This document shows, piece after piece, positions 55,074-64,000 of a stretch of 64,000 nt of DNA (the stretch's first letter is position 1; every line of letters starts with the position of its first letter). The DNA is from Paraphoma chrysanthemicola (lineage: Eukaryota; Ascomycota; Dothideomycetes; Pleosporales; Phaeosphaeriaceae): the NCBI GenBank assembly GCA_020744225.1, contig JAGMWG010000020.1, positions 310,001-374,000 on the forward strand, read 5' to 3'. The position numbers and the translations under genes were made by a program. Below the pieces are notes generated by a model. The model was not told where the DNA came from and ran no database searches. It was given only the letters and a program-made list of their open reading frames with translations.

Positions 55074-56550
55074 TTACCACTGCGGTCTCGGCTCCGTCAT
55101 GACCATCCATCCTTGAGAATCATGCGGAAATGCACAAGGCACCCTGTTGCACTCTCCAAGCTTGTGTTTGGACGAACACCTCCAGCGCGAGCACGTCGAG
55201 TTGCTGTCAACACAAGGCCGGCAAACAGCTCCGTTATCGCAAGGAGTATTGTTGGCGTAGCACTCTGAGCATGACACCACAGCTTTTGGAAGTTTGGCGT
55301 TCTGGTGAGGTATGACGAGATGTGCGCCACCACGAAGGCTGTCGCCTCCATTCATCGCTGCTGAGAGTCGTGACTGGCTGAGCCTGAATTGCTGCTCGGA
55401 AGCTTTGAGCTGGGTCCTGTAGCGATCGCATTGACTGGTCTTTTCACGCAGCGTCTCTTTGAGGTCGTCGATGCTGCCTTGGTCCTGGAATAGAAGGTTA
55501 GCGAGGGGCATTGGCTTGCACATGCAATGAACTTACCACCTGTTCCCTAAGGCGCTCTACTTCATCCTCCAAGTCGGTTGCTCGCATCTGTTCCTCTAGA
55601 GTTTTCTGTCGCAGATCTGTGATAAGCTTCTCACGCTTGGCAAGCGTATCGGCCAGATTTTGCGCACGCAATGCGTGGTCTCCGCTGTTGACCTGGGCTC
55701 GAACGGCTTGGTCGCGTTCGAGCGTAAGTCTCTTGACTGTCTCTTCGAGACCGGGAATGTCCTTGACAGCACTGCGAAGCCGGTCGATCTCACCCAATTC
55801 CTTCTGCTGGCGGCTGATTTCGATCTTCAGGTCATTGATGATCCGGTTCAGGTTTTCAATTTCGAGCTGCTGCTTCTTGATTTCAACCTCTTGCTGGGCA
55901 AGAGAGCGTCCCATGGCCGCTTTCTGTTCACGATTGGCCTCGTTCTGATAGCGTAGTTTTCCAACTTGGGTACTGAAATGGTGGTTGTCATCCAGAAGAG
56001 TATGATATTTGTTGTCAATCTCAGATCGCTGATGTTCGAGTTCGCGAAGCTGCGCGGTCATGGAGTGGAGCTCATCGGCTGCATCATCGCAGCTTGGCTT
56101 GGTGTCACGAGCGATCTGTAGGTGATCAGAGTAATCGGACTGAACAGGTGTTGGCGGAGGAATAGGACCGATGCGCAGATTCGAGTAGAAAGGGTGAGTG
56201 TTGCTGTTGTCCGAACGAGAATCAAGCGTGTTCCAGCTAGTCAAGGCTTGAGGCCGAGTGAGGGCATCTTGCTGGTGGCTAGACGCGGTGTGGACCTCCA
56301 GCTCCTGCTTCTGAAGGAACGACTTGACTGTCTCGACCGGTGGGCTTGGCGCTGGTGCCGGCCTGTATGGCTTCTTCGCCTTCATGAGGCCCGCAAGATC
56401 GGAAAAGCTGTCGCGCTGGAGGCCATTGCTACGAACTGAAGATGTCGCGTGCTTGGTCAGAACGGAAGGTGAAGGGCTGCTTGCAGTGTCGTCCATGTCT
56501 ATGAGAGTGTTGCGATCAGTCTCAGCCGTGTTCGCGTCACGCCTTGCCAT
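55074..56550 (-). CDS. coiled-coil protein with Cys-rich C-terminus, function unknown
   Basis: Exon 1 is 55537-56550 and exon 2 is 55074-55484 (52-nt intron), giving 474 aa. Residues 1-160 are polar and low in structure. Residues about 165-400 form a long coiled coil rich in Glu, Lys, Arg, Leu and Gln (for example EIKKQQLEIENLNRIINDLK). The last 90 residues hold eleven Cys: CSEC, CDNGAVCRPC, CSRWRC, GECNRVPC and a final His. The spacing suggests one or two zinc-binding sites, but it does not match a zinc finger I can name. The start MARRDANTAETD is the only ATG at the head of the frame. Scaffold or cytoskeletal roles are possible; none is shown. Confidence 0.78.
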
Positions 56551-56883
56551 GTCTGCGACAGGCTGGGGGAAAGCGAGAGTTGCAGTGATGGTTGAAGGGA
56601 GACGGTCACGGTAAGTGAGTCTAGCTTGGACGAAGCAGTAGGTCGTGGTGACCTCGAGAATTGGCGCGGTGTCAAGCTGAGGTGAAGCGGGCTCGGGCAG
56701 TTGCGCACAGACAGCATGAGGGTGCAGCAGTCACGTTGGAGATGAGAGGGAAGGAAGCAACGAGTAAAATAAGCGACGTTCTGAGATGTATACGCACACG
56801 GCTCTCACCTCTGGTTTCCCGGCCGACCTCAGCAGCTTCCCCAGGTGGTATCCCGCCCATTTCCTAGTACATACTCGTCAACT
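56551..56883. other. intergenic
   Basis: 333 bp between two minus-strand genes; promoter of the coiled-coil gene. Nothing specific seen. Confidence 0.5.
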
Positions 56884-58499
56884 TCAGCGCCCGATCCGCC
56901 TCAATTCCCACAACCTCAGCGGAGGGTAGATAAGAGCAGCCCAAGAGAATCCGACAAAGTTGCCCATGTCCGCTCCGTATGTGCCAACCAGCTTTGCGAT
57001 GGGGCCTAGATACCAGACTTGAGCCATACACAGAATCGCCCCAATCCAGCCAATGACAAATGCCACGAACGCAGCAATGCCCAAGGGAAGCTTGTTCTTC
57101 TGGTTCCACACTTCCCAATTGAAGCCAGTCTTTCGGCGGAAGATGAGGTGCTCTTCCAGAATGATGGCGATCCAGACCGAGACCCAGTAGCCCATGAGGG
57201 CAAGAAAATTGGTGAAGATCTCAGCAAGATGTGCACGACCAGCAAGCGCACAGACGGTGTAGATGATGACGCCGACCGTGTTCCAGATGACTCGTGGCAC
57301 GACTTCAGCCCAGCGTCCAAGGATCTGTGCGTCTATTCCCGAAGAGTAGGTTGGTACAATTAGGTTTGCGATAAGGCCTAGGGCGACGACCACACCGCAG
57401 AACGAGCCAAAGGACCCGAGTGGCTTATATGCTTCAACAATCAGGGCACCTTGAGAGACGCCATATGCAGCTTCCCAGTTGGTGTTGAGCAATGTTCCAC
57501 AAGCAAGGCCAATTCCCAGGACAAACGCGAATGTGAAGCTACACATTAGGCCAGTCAAAGTCATGGCAAAGATGCGTGCTCGCGATGCGTGCTCAGGGTA
57601 ATACACAAAGTAGTCAGCCGCTCCACCGCCGTATGTTATGGCTGCAGCGAGCGACAACCCGAAAAAGCTGATCCTGTTGCCGATAATCGTGTCTGGGTTT
57701 TCGTCGCCGTGGGAGTGTGACGCGACATTAAATTGCGGACCAGCAGTGCCTGCCAGGATGCATAATACAATCAGCTGGGGTAGCCATGCCCAGCGCTCGT
57801 AGTAGTGAAAGATTTGGTATCCGAAAGTCGTGATCAGCCAGGCAATTATGGCAACAATGATGATGCCAACAACGACAGACATGGACCCATCAGCCACAGC
57901 AGAGAGGATTTGCCCGGCTACCACGCAGTCAATCATGCCATAGCCAAGGAGAACGATGATATTCAGGATCACGACAATCTTAGACGGGTACCATCCTAGG
58001 ATATATCTGCTGCGCGTCAGTCTAGCACGTCTACGCCCGCGACCATGACAAACCTGGAGAAAATCATTGTCCTGTTGCCACTTTTGGGGCCAAACGTTGC
58101 AATGTACGCCACTACCAAAGAGCCTACGAAGGCGCCAAAGACACTTAGCAGGCACGAGTCCAGAAAGCCCAGAGCGAAGACTGCTGGACCCAGCATGCCC
58201 AATGTGATATTGTTCGCCGCGAGGTTGACGGAAAACCACATAATAGCGACCTGGGAGTACCCCAGTAGCCGTAGGTCTTGACGTTCGTTCGGCTCTACAC
58301 GTTGTATGCCGCGCGCTTCAAGGTTGTAGACGACAAGCTGTCTCTCAAACCCCGCCCAAGCTCTTCGCAATTTGGCCAGCAGAGATACATCGTCGGTCGG
58401 GGGTGCGCGTTCGTGCACAGGTAGCCCGGGCTCGAGGGTTGTGTTTGGTGCGAAGATGGACTTCTCAGCGTTCGCATCTGCGTGAGAAACTGGATCCAT
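56884..58499 (-). CDS. NCS1 permease, probable thiamine transporter under TPP control
   Basis: Nucleobase:cation symporter-1 family (PF02133-type) in the plasma membrane. Exon 1 is 58054-58499 and exon 2 is 56884-58006, giving 522 aa with about twelve helices. Key stretches are NLAANNITLGMLGPA in TM1, FGPKSGNRTMIFSRY after TM2 (re-formed by splicing), and GGGAADYFVYYPEH in the middle. By sequence alone the transporter looks like the purine-cytosine (Fcy) branch. The leader however contains a TPP riboswitch inside a 5'UTR intron (58509-58701), whose 3' splice site lies nine bases before this ATG. A gene shut by thiamine pyrophosphate is expected to import thiamine or its pyrimidine precursor; NCS1 members with that role exist (yeast Thi7). 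Substrate is thus inferred from regulation. Confidence 0.93.
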
Positions 58500-58508
58500 G
58501 GAGCCGAC

Positions 58509-58701
58509 CTACATACATTAGTAGTGGCCTTGCAGGTGGGCAAGCAAGCATGAAGTCCTTTCGCAGGCATTATCCTGATCAAGTTCACCGTGTTTCTCAG
58601 CCCACTGATGTCGAGCGCTCGCGCATCGTCCATGGAAAGGACGATGCCCAGGCGCCGACAGCAGCGAGCACCGGTCTCATGCAATTGCTACTTAACGCTA
58701 C
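58509..58701 (-). other. predicted 5'UTR intron holding the riboswitch
   Basis: Candidate 5' splice site AAG|GTAGCG (intron begins at 58701), branch sequence TACTAAT, and 3' splice site TATGTAG (intron ends at 58509), nine bases before the ATG. The aptamer is wholly inside. Fungal TPP riboswitches act by changing splice-site choice in such introns, so retention or alternative splicing is the likely control. The 5' site is less certain than the 3' site. Confidence 0.65.
58548..58682 (-). promoter_or_regulatory. TPP (thiamine pyrophosphate) riboswitch
   Basis: On the minus strand the conserved pieces occur in order: GGTGCTCGC (P2 side), a long P3 hairpin (GCATCGTCC / GGACGATGC around a 7-nt loop), GGCTGAGA (the pyrimidine-binding CUGAGA), then TGAACTTGATCAGGATAATG, then CCTGCGAAAGGA. 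The P4 stem CAGG/CCTG differs from the common CTGG/CCAG by compensating changes. P1 closes as GCATGA (58677-58682) with TCATGC (58548-58553). Long P3 stems are normal in fungi. It precedes the NCS1 permease and lies within its predicted 5'UTR intron. Confidence 0.93.
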
Positions 58702-59967
58702 CTTGATCGGGAGGGTTTCTGCTACTCAGGTGCATCTTGACTGGGTTGGTCGTACGGCTGGTGCAGCTGGCAGAATCGACTTGGAAAGAACTAATTGAGA
58801 AGGTATTGAAGAGTGGGACGGCGTTCAGATTCGAGAAATTCGACGTGCTTGCGACGGAAAACGAAGAAATCGAGAAGACGGAGATGCGATAATCGGTGGT
58901 TGACTGGGTGGGCCGCCGTCGGCGAGCCACAGAACGCCTTGGACATCCCACGCGCTCTTAGCTAGCGCCGCAATCTGCTGCGAACACTTCCCAGGACTCA
59001 TGATATCATGCCTCGAGCAGTAACATTCACTCTTCGATGTGACTGTCACTAGTCGTACAATCTCTTGATGACAAGCTGCGAGGCCATAGCTCTATCGGCC
59101 CCAGCCTGTACGCTTCAGTCGGGCCGAGCCCTTCCGTGCAACCCCAGATCCCAGATCATGGGGAGATAAGAAGTTGCGTCCAATTGTTCCTCTAGAGCGA
59201 GAAATATCTAACAACTGCAAATGATGCAAATTGATGTGCTTCATCTACCTTTCAATGCGCGGAACCGTGCGCGCTTCCATACAAGTCTTTAGACGAATGT
59301 GGGCAGTATTTACGATGCGTATTTCGATGCTTCCGAAATGCAATGCACTCTAGTACTTCCGATAACACAGTCCCGAAGGCGCTCGCACAGGTCTAGGATC
59401 CAGGCTTGAATTCTATAGAGTACTGAAGACCTCCTAGCTACAGTGAAAGCTATGTCAATAAGGCTCAAACAGTACGTGGATATATTTGCGAATCGCTTGA
59501 CCCAGGAAGTTGTTTTTAGGAGACGCCATATCCCAGCAAACATGGATAAGTGCAGTAGCGCTCTACTTCACAGCATCTCCTGAACCATATCCAGGAAGTC
59601 CAAGCGCAGCCCTTATCAGGTTCAGGTCCCACTGTCGTCGTAACTTCGGTGCCGCGAACCAGTGCTATGCTGCTTTAAGAAACCTGCATAATGAGCTACC
59701 AAAGCAGGCTTAGTTCGCGCGTAGGACCCTCCTTGATTAGATGAATGGTTCCCATCCGTGGTCAAGCATTTGAAGATTGGCATCGTTCCCGGGCATGTTT
59801 GTTGACTGTCGCATCAAGAAAGTCATGGCTATGACGCAGCACGACGCGGCACCGAGCATCAATATGAAGCAAGGGTAGTACAATCTTGCAACATGCTAGC
59901 AATTCGAACCCATAAATAATGGAGCTGTCCTCCAGCACTCAAAGTCTGGAGGCAAATCCTTGCCAAC
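58702..59967. other. intergenic
   Basis: About 1.27 kb between the divergent permease and amine oxidase genes. It holds the promoter and first non-coding exon of the permease; no other gene seen. Confidence 0.5.
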
Positions 59968-61722
59968 ATGATGTTCACAGGAATTCTGTCGCTGGCCGTA
60001 GCCATTCTACCTGCATTGAGCCATGCGGCCCCTAGCAGCAGTGGCAAACAGTATAGCAACAACACCTGCCGGAGGACTACTGTGGCAATAATGTAAGTTC
60101 TTACCAGTAATCTCATGGCTCTCGCTGAACACAATACGATAGTGGCGGTGGTGTTGCAGGCATCACGGCAGCTGTATGTCTAGTTTCATAGTGATACCTG
60201 GCGCAGCAGTTCGACCATGCGTCCGTTGCCTGGTTCGAACATTCTCTGCTAATATGTCTCACAGCAAGCCCTTGCAAATCAGTCAGTGACAGACTTTCTG
60301 ATATTGGAATACAATGACGGCATCGGCGGACGGATGCGCAACACCAAGTTTGGTTCGGACGAAAACGGTCTTCCGTACACCGTTGAGCTAGGAGCCAACT
60401 GGATCTCCGGCCTCAGCGTTGAAGGCGGGCCTGAGAATCCCGTTTGGACGTTCTCGAAGCAGGTCAATCTGTCAAGTGCATACTCTGATACAAGCTCGAT
60501 TCTGACATACGACTCCACTGGCTATACTAACTACTCCGACATTATTGACGAATATGAAGAGTACTGGACTGCTTTTGAGCAAGATGCCGGTACCATTCTA
60601 TCAGAAAACCTTCAGGATCGAAGTATGCGTGCGGGATTATGGCAGAGCGGATGGCGTCCAAAACAGGATGCGCAGCGAAAAGCAGTAGAGTGGTGGATGT
60701 GGGACTGGGAAACTGCTCAAACACCGGAAGAATCAAGTTTCGTCTTTGGCATCGCCGGCTACAATCTGACGTACTACGGCTTCTCCGAGGATAGTAACTT
60801 CAGCGTGGATCAGCGCGGATTCAATGCCTGGCTCAAAGGGCAGGCGTCAAAATTCTTGACAGCAAACGATACCCGGCTACTGTTCAACACCATCGTAACG
60901 GGAATCGAATACTCCAATACTGGCGTCACAATCACCAATGATGATGGCTCCTGCGTCCAGGCTGATTATGCAATCAACACAGTATCGCTCGGTGTGCTTC
61001 AGAACGATGTCATTACTTTCACGCCCGAGCTTCCGAGCTGGAAGCGGGATGGCATTGCGACATTCAGCATGGGCACGTACACCAAGATCTTTTACCAATT
61101 CAACGAAACGTTTTGGCCCGAGGACACACAGTTCTTCCTCTACGCGCACCCAACAACGCGTGGGTACTATCCCGTGTGGCAGTCTCTTTCCACCACCGAC
61201 TTCCTTCCGGGTTCAAATATCATCTTTGCCACAGTAGTAGATGAGCAAAGCTACCGCGTGGAGGCGCAAGACGATGAAACCACCAAGGCGGAAGGACTCG
61301 CCGTCCTCCGACAAATGTTTCCCGACATCGATATTCCGGAACCTATCGCTTTCACGTATCCTCGCTGGACCCAGAATCCGTGGACCTACGGATCGTACAG
61401 CAACTGGCCAGCAGGCACGACGTTGGAGATGCACCAAAACCTTCGCGCAAACGTTGGCCGATTGTACTTTGCAGGCGAAGCAACAAGTGCAGAGTACTTT
61501 GGCTTCTTGCACGGTGCGTGGTTCGAGGGGAGAGAGGCGGGAGAGAAGATAGCAGGAATGATCACCAAAGACTGCAGAAGTTTGGAAAGCGGGTGTGATG
61601 AGTATGTGGCTTACGAGGTGTTGCACGGAACCACGGAGCTCGAAGAGTACAATGCAGAGAACGGCATGGGAGAGTCTCCCTTCTATGTAGCTGGTGGCGG
61701 GGCTGAAGAGGAAGGGGCGTGA
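59968..61722 (+). CDS. secreted flavin amine oxidase (polyamine oxidase-like)
   Basis: FAD-dependent oxidase of the polyamine/monoamine oxidase family that releases an aldehyde and hydrogen peroxide. Exons 59968-60092, 60143-60173 and 60265-61722 give 537 aa; the second exon is only 31 nt and carries most of the dinucleotide motif. A signal peptide (about residues 1-20, MMFTGILSLAVAILPALSHA) precedes the catalytic part. VAIIGGGVAGITAAQAL is the FAD Rossmann motif and EYNDGIGGRM the next conserved block; ELGANWISG, TVSLGVLQ and YFAGEATSAEYFGFLHGAW complete the family features. Many N-x-S/T sites agree with passage through the secretory route. Most fungal polyamine oxidases are peroxisomal, so the secreted form is noteworthy. 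The last 50 residues after the FAD domain are acidic. Confidence 0.93.
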
Positions 61723-63437
61723 AGTGTGATAGCTATGCTCCCCGTGTAGCGAGAAGCAACAGTAGATGAAGTCAACAAGCACACCTTTTCATGTCTGCTA
61801 GGATAGGGTGTCTCCTACATCTACTGCTTGAAATTAATGATACACAACAACCTCCAAGAGCGTCGCCCTGAAATTGTCAAGGTGCAGTATTTACATAGAA
61901 TTATTACTTCGTCAGCTTTGGTGGACAGCATTGACTGACTGACACAGAAGGCTAAAGCATCTCTGGAGTCCTTGCTTGACCTGCTAGTGGCGTACAAGCG
62001 TACTACAACTACCGTGATCAATAATCTGCTCGTGAGAGGATGTCCTACTATCAGGTAGGGGTTCCGTTAGCAAGCACCCACGGCTTCACGTGCTAGCGTC
62101 AGCACAGTCGCGTGGGCGTCGCGTTACACTCACTAGGATCTGCACCACTTCGCCGAACGCTTTCTCCAAGCATCCCCGCAGGACGGCGAAGCTCCGTCCG
62201 TACTCTACGCTGTACTACGATCAGCACCTGCAGCAGTGGCACCAACCATGTCCCACCCCTTGGGAGAAACGCGCGATGACGTATCTTGTACCTCGCGGTT
62301 GGGAACCCAGAACATGGCTCAATTTATGCTTCAATATGCTTCTCCGGGACTTGCATAGGTTCCATGAAAGCAATACGAGGCTGACGAACAGGGCGTGATA
62401 CGAGTGATGGTAAAGGCCGTTAATTAGCAACCATTTCCACAGGCCCAAACAGGACGTTGATACTCGGTGTCCGACCCACCAACCCGAGTGGCCGCAACAA
62501 TCTTCCAGCACCATGCAGATGCATGCTCACACATCTTCTAGAAGGACGCTAGAAGATGCATTGGCGTTTCAGAAGCCATGCAGACGCAAGTGAGATGATG
62601 GTGTATCGACAAGGTTTGCACGCAGAGGAAGTGTGGGATGAAGCACGGAGGACTTCAGAGCAGTGCGAACCATAGGACCATTACAAGTGCCGTGGAAGAT
62701 ATCATGATACGCCCTGTAATGCGCTATAGCACGGACCATTGCCCGGCCAAAGTGCGCCTGGGGTATATATCAGAAGTAGAGATATAGCACGATTCTCACC
62801 AAGTGCACGCTGAGCTGAAGTCGATACTGCACGTCGTCCTTCTCCTCCCGCGACCCGCGGCCTTCCAGCCGCCTTCTGGAAGCCAGACGCAGTCAGCGGG
62901 CCCGCACCCGGGCATCATGCAGTCAGCGTCGCGTGGGAACTGCTTCAGACCCACATGACAGGCTGAGGCCACGCGCGAACATGTACGATCCAAGCTCAAT
63001 CAAGGCCTTTGGCTACCAATGGAGTCTCGGGAACCATCAACAAACGAGCCCTACCGGTGAGACACATGTCTTGTTGTGGAAGGACGTGTCTAGGATGACG
63101 CGTGAGGTGTCCGCTTGGCTGTGGGGTCGTGGCCACCTGTGAATCGAAATCGATGTAGCAGGACATTGCTGTCATTGCCAAGCATATACTCTGGTGCCGG
63201 TGCTCAATGTCCTGGAGGACCCGAGTAGTACGGGTGAGCATACTATAGCTTTGCATATATCCCTATGCCGGCGTCTAGCCTCAGAACTGATGCCACCCAC
63301 ACCGATTGGCTTGGGTGAAGGGAAGCACTTCGAATTCAGCTATTTGATCACACGACATGAATGCAGTGTTTCAGAAACGGAGATGGCATAATCCTAAGCT
63401 GTCAATGGTGGCTGCTGCAGTATTGCATCGAGGTTGA
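61723..63437. other. intergenic with a perfect inverted repeat
   Basis: About 1.7 kb between the 3' ends of the amine oxidase (+) and the ERD2-like gene (-). No gene seen; one 10-bp inverted repeat at 62532-62558 is listed separately. Confidence 0.5.
62532..62558. repeat. 10-bp perfect inverted repeat (7-nt spacer)
   Basis: CATCTTCTAG, spacer AAGGACG, CTAGAAGATG. It could form a stem-loop in RNA or be a dyad binding site, but it lies far from any start codon. Confidence 0.85.
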
Positions 63438-64000
63438 TCATTTCGTTGAACCGTCATGTGGTTTTGCATCGTCATCCACATCATCGTCCCACTCGTCCCG
63501 CCTGACACCACTATCGAGTGCAGTGGATGATGCGCCTGCCGCAGTCGGAGGCGGCGCATCCTCATCACTACTCTCATCTTCAAATGCCGCCGGATCAGCC
63601 AACGGTTGGCTCTCGGGATCCACACTAGCACCTGCCTTCCCCTTCCTCTTCGGTGCGCCTTCAACACCCTCATCCGCAGAGACCGAGATGCCGCGACGGC
63701 CCCACTTGTTCGTTGCGGCCGACTCTTGTTCCCGGGGTGCAGCTTCCTCATCATAGTCAAAGTCTAAGCTCTTGTGGCCAGCCAGGCGTCCCACAAGCCA
63801 TCCTCGTCCCAGATCTTCCGAGTCAACGACACCGCCTCTCCGCAGCTTGACGCGCTGACGTGTCCAGTACACCCAGGCGAAGTCTATCATGAGGGCAGTC
63901 TGAATGGAGCCCCATACCCAGCTTGTAGGATCCGTATAGTTGGGTTCGTTGGCGCCACGCACAATCCAGTTGAGGACGTACATGAAGCGGTATGTGCCCA
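63438..64000 (-). CDS. ERD2-like (ER lumen protein-retaining receptor family) protein, 3' part
   Basis: The frame is open to the right edge of the window, so the 5' part is missing. The visible 187 residues begin in a membrane segment (YRFMYVLNWIVRGANEP), then a last transmembrane helix SSWVWGSIQTALMIDFAWVY-like, and a basic cap TRQRVKLRRGG. This end matches the last two helices of the fungal ERD2-related receptors. A cytosolic tail of about 120 acidic, Ser-rich residues follows (DDEW..DDDVDDDAK), which classical HDEL receptors lack, so this is probably the long ERD2-like paralogue of filamentous fungi rather than Erd2 itself. No KKxx end: it closes GSTK. Confidence 0.7.
   Translation of the reverse strand, partial: GTYRFMYVLNWIVRGANEPNYTDPTSWVWGSIQTALMIDFAWVYWTRQRVKLRRGGVVDSEDLGRGWLVGRLAGHKSLDFDYDEEAAPREQESAATNKWGRRGISVSADEGVEGAPKRKGKAGASVDPESQPLADPAAFEDESSDEDAPPPTAAGASSTALDSGVRRDEWDDDVDDDAKPHDGSTK

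Noticed and set aside
60174..60264. Possible tRNA-like TTCGA motif inside the amine oxidase intron
   Set aside because: GGTTCGAAC is present but no acceptor, D or anticodon stems can be formed around it.
1..64000. CRISPR arrays, insertion sequences, complete transposons
   Set aside because: No spaced direct repeats, terminal repeats or transposase/reverse transcriptase frames seen; only short microsatellites occur.

Overview
The window is nuclear DNA of a filamentous ascomycete (Pezizomycotina). Its genes carry short GT-AG introns (about 50-75 nt) with CTAAC/CTGAC-type branch sites. It holds a fungal Zn2Cys6/fungal-specific transcription factor, an RpdA-type histone deacetylase with an acidic tail, a LaeA-like methyltransferase, a TRI12-like MFS carrier, a tRNA-Gly with an intron, and a TPP riboswitch placed inside a 5'UTR intron. 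A narrower placement (Dothideomycetes, for example) is only a guess. Starts and exon junctions below were worked out by hand from splice signals, reading frame and family alignments held in memory; no transcript data were available.

Region 1 (about 0.75-24.0 kb) looks like an accessory metabolic gene cluster. In order it holds: a TRI12-like MFS transporter, a PRISE-type (progesterone 5-beta-reductase/iridoid synthase-like) reductase, an NAD(P) aldehyde dehydrogenase, a 15-PGDH-like SDR, an SDR ending in SKL, a 4-coumarate/acyl-CoA ligase ending in AKL, a Baeyer-Villiger monooxygenase (BVMO), a Zn2Cys6 regulator, a small uncharacterised protein, a second BVMO ending in AKL, and a third SDR. 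Together these could run a ketone catabolic route: alcohol to ketone (SDRs), ene reduction (PRISE), ester/lactone formation (BVMO), alcohol to aldehyde to acid (SDR, ALDH), CoA activation, and peroxisomal beta-oxidation. Three enzymes end in peroxisomal PTS1 tripeptides. No lactone hydrolase is visible, so the scheme is incomplete or relies on an enzyme encoded elsewhere. The substrate is unknown.

Region 2 (24.5-34.4 kb) is gene-poor. It holds a nuclear-looking protein with a segment that resembles the C-terminal part of Pif1/Helitron helicases but lacks the following helicase motif, a secreted beta-helix protein, a possible 90-aa ORF, a tRNA-Gly(GCC) and ribosomal protein eS21.

Region 3 (34.4-58.7 kb) is mostly housekeeping: RTC1/WDR24 (SEA complex), an Hmt1-type vacuolar ABC transporter, a LaeA-like methyltransferase, RPN11, an RPD3-type HDAC, an unknown 182-aa protein, a metacaspase divergent from an ExoIII-like AP endonuclease, a GFA-domain protein, a DJ-1/Hsp31-like protein, a coiled-coil protein with a Cys-rich tail, and an NCS1 permease. 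The permease leader carries a clear TPP riboswitch, which marks it as a probable thiamine (or precursor) transporter.

Region 4 (58.7-64.0 kb) holds a secreted polyamine/amine oxidase, a long gene-free stretch with one perfect inverted repeat, and the 3' end of an ERD2-like membrane protein that runs off the right edge.
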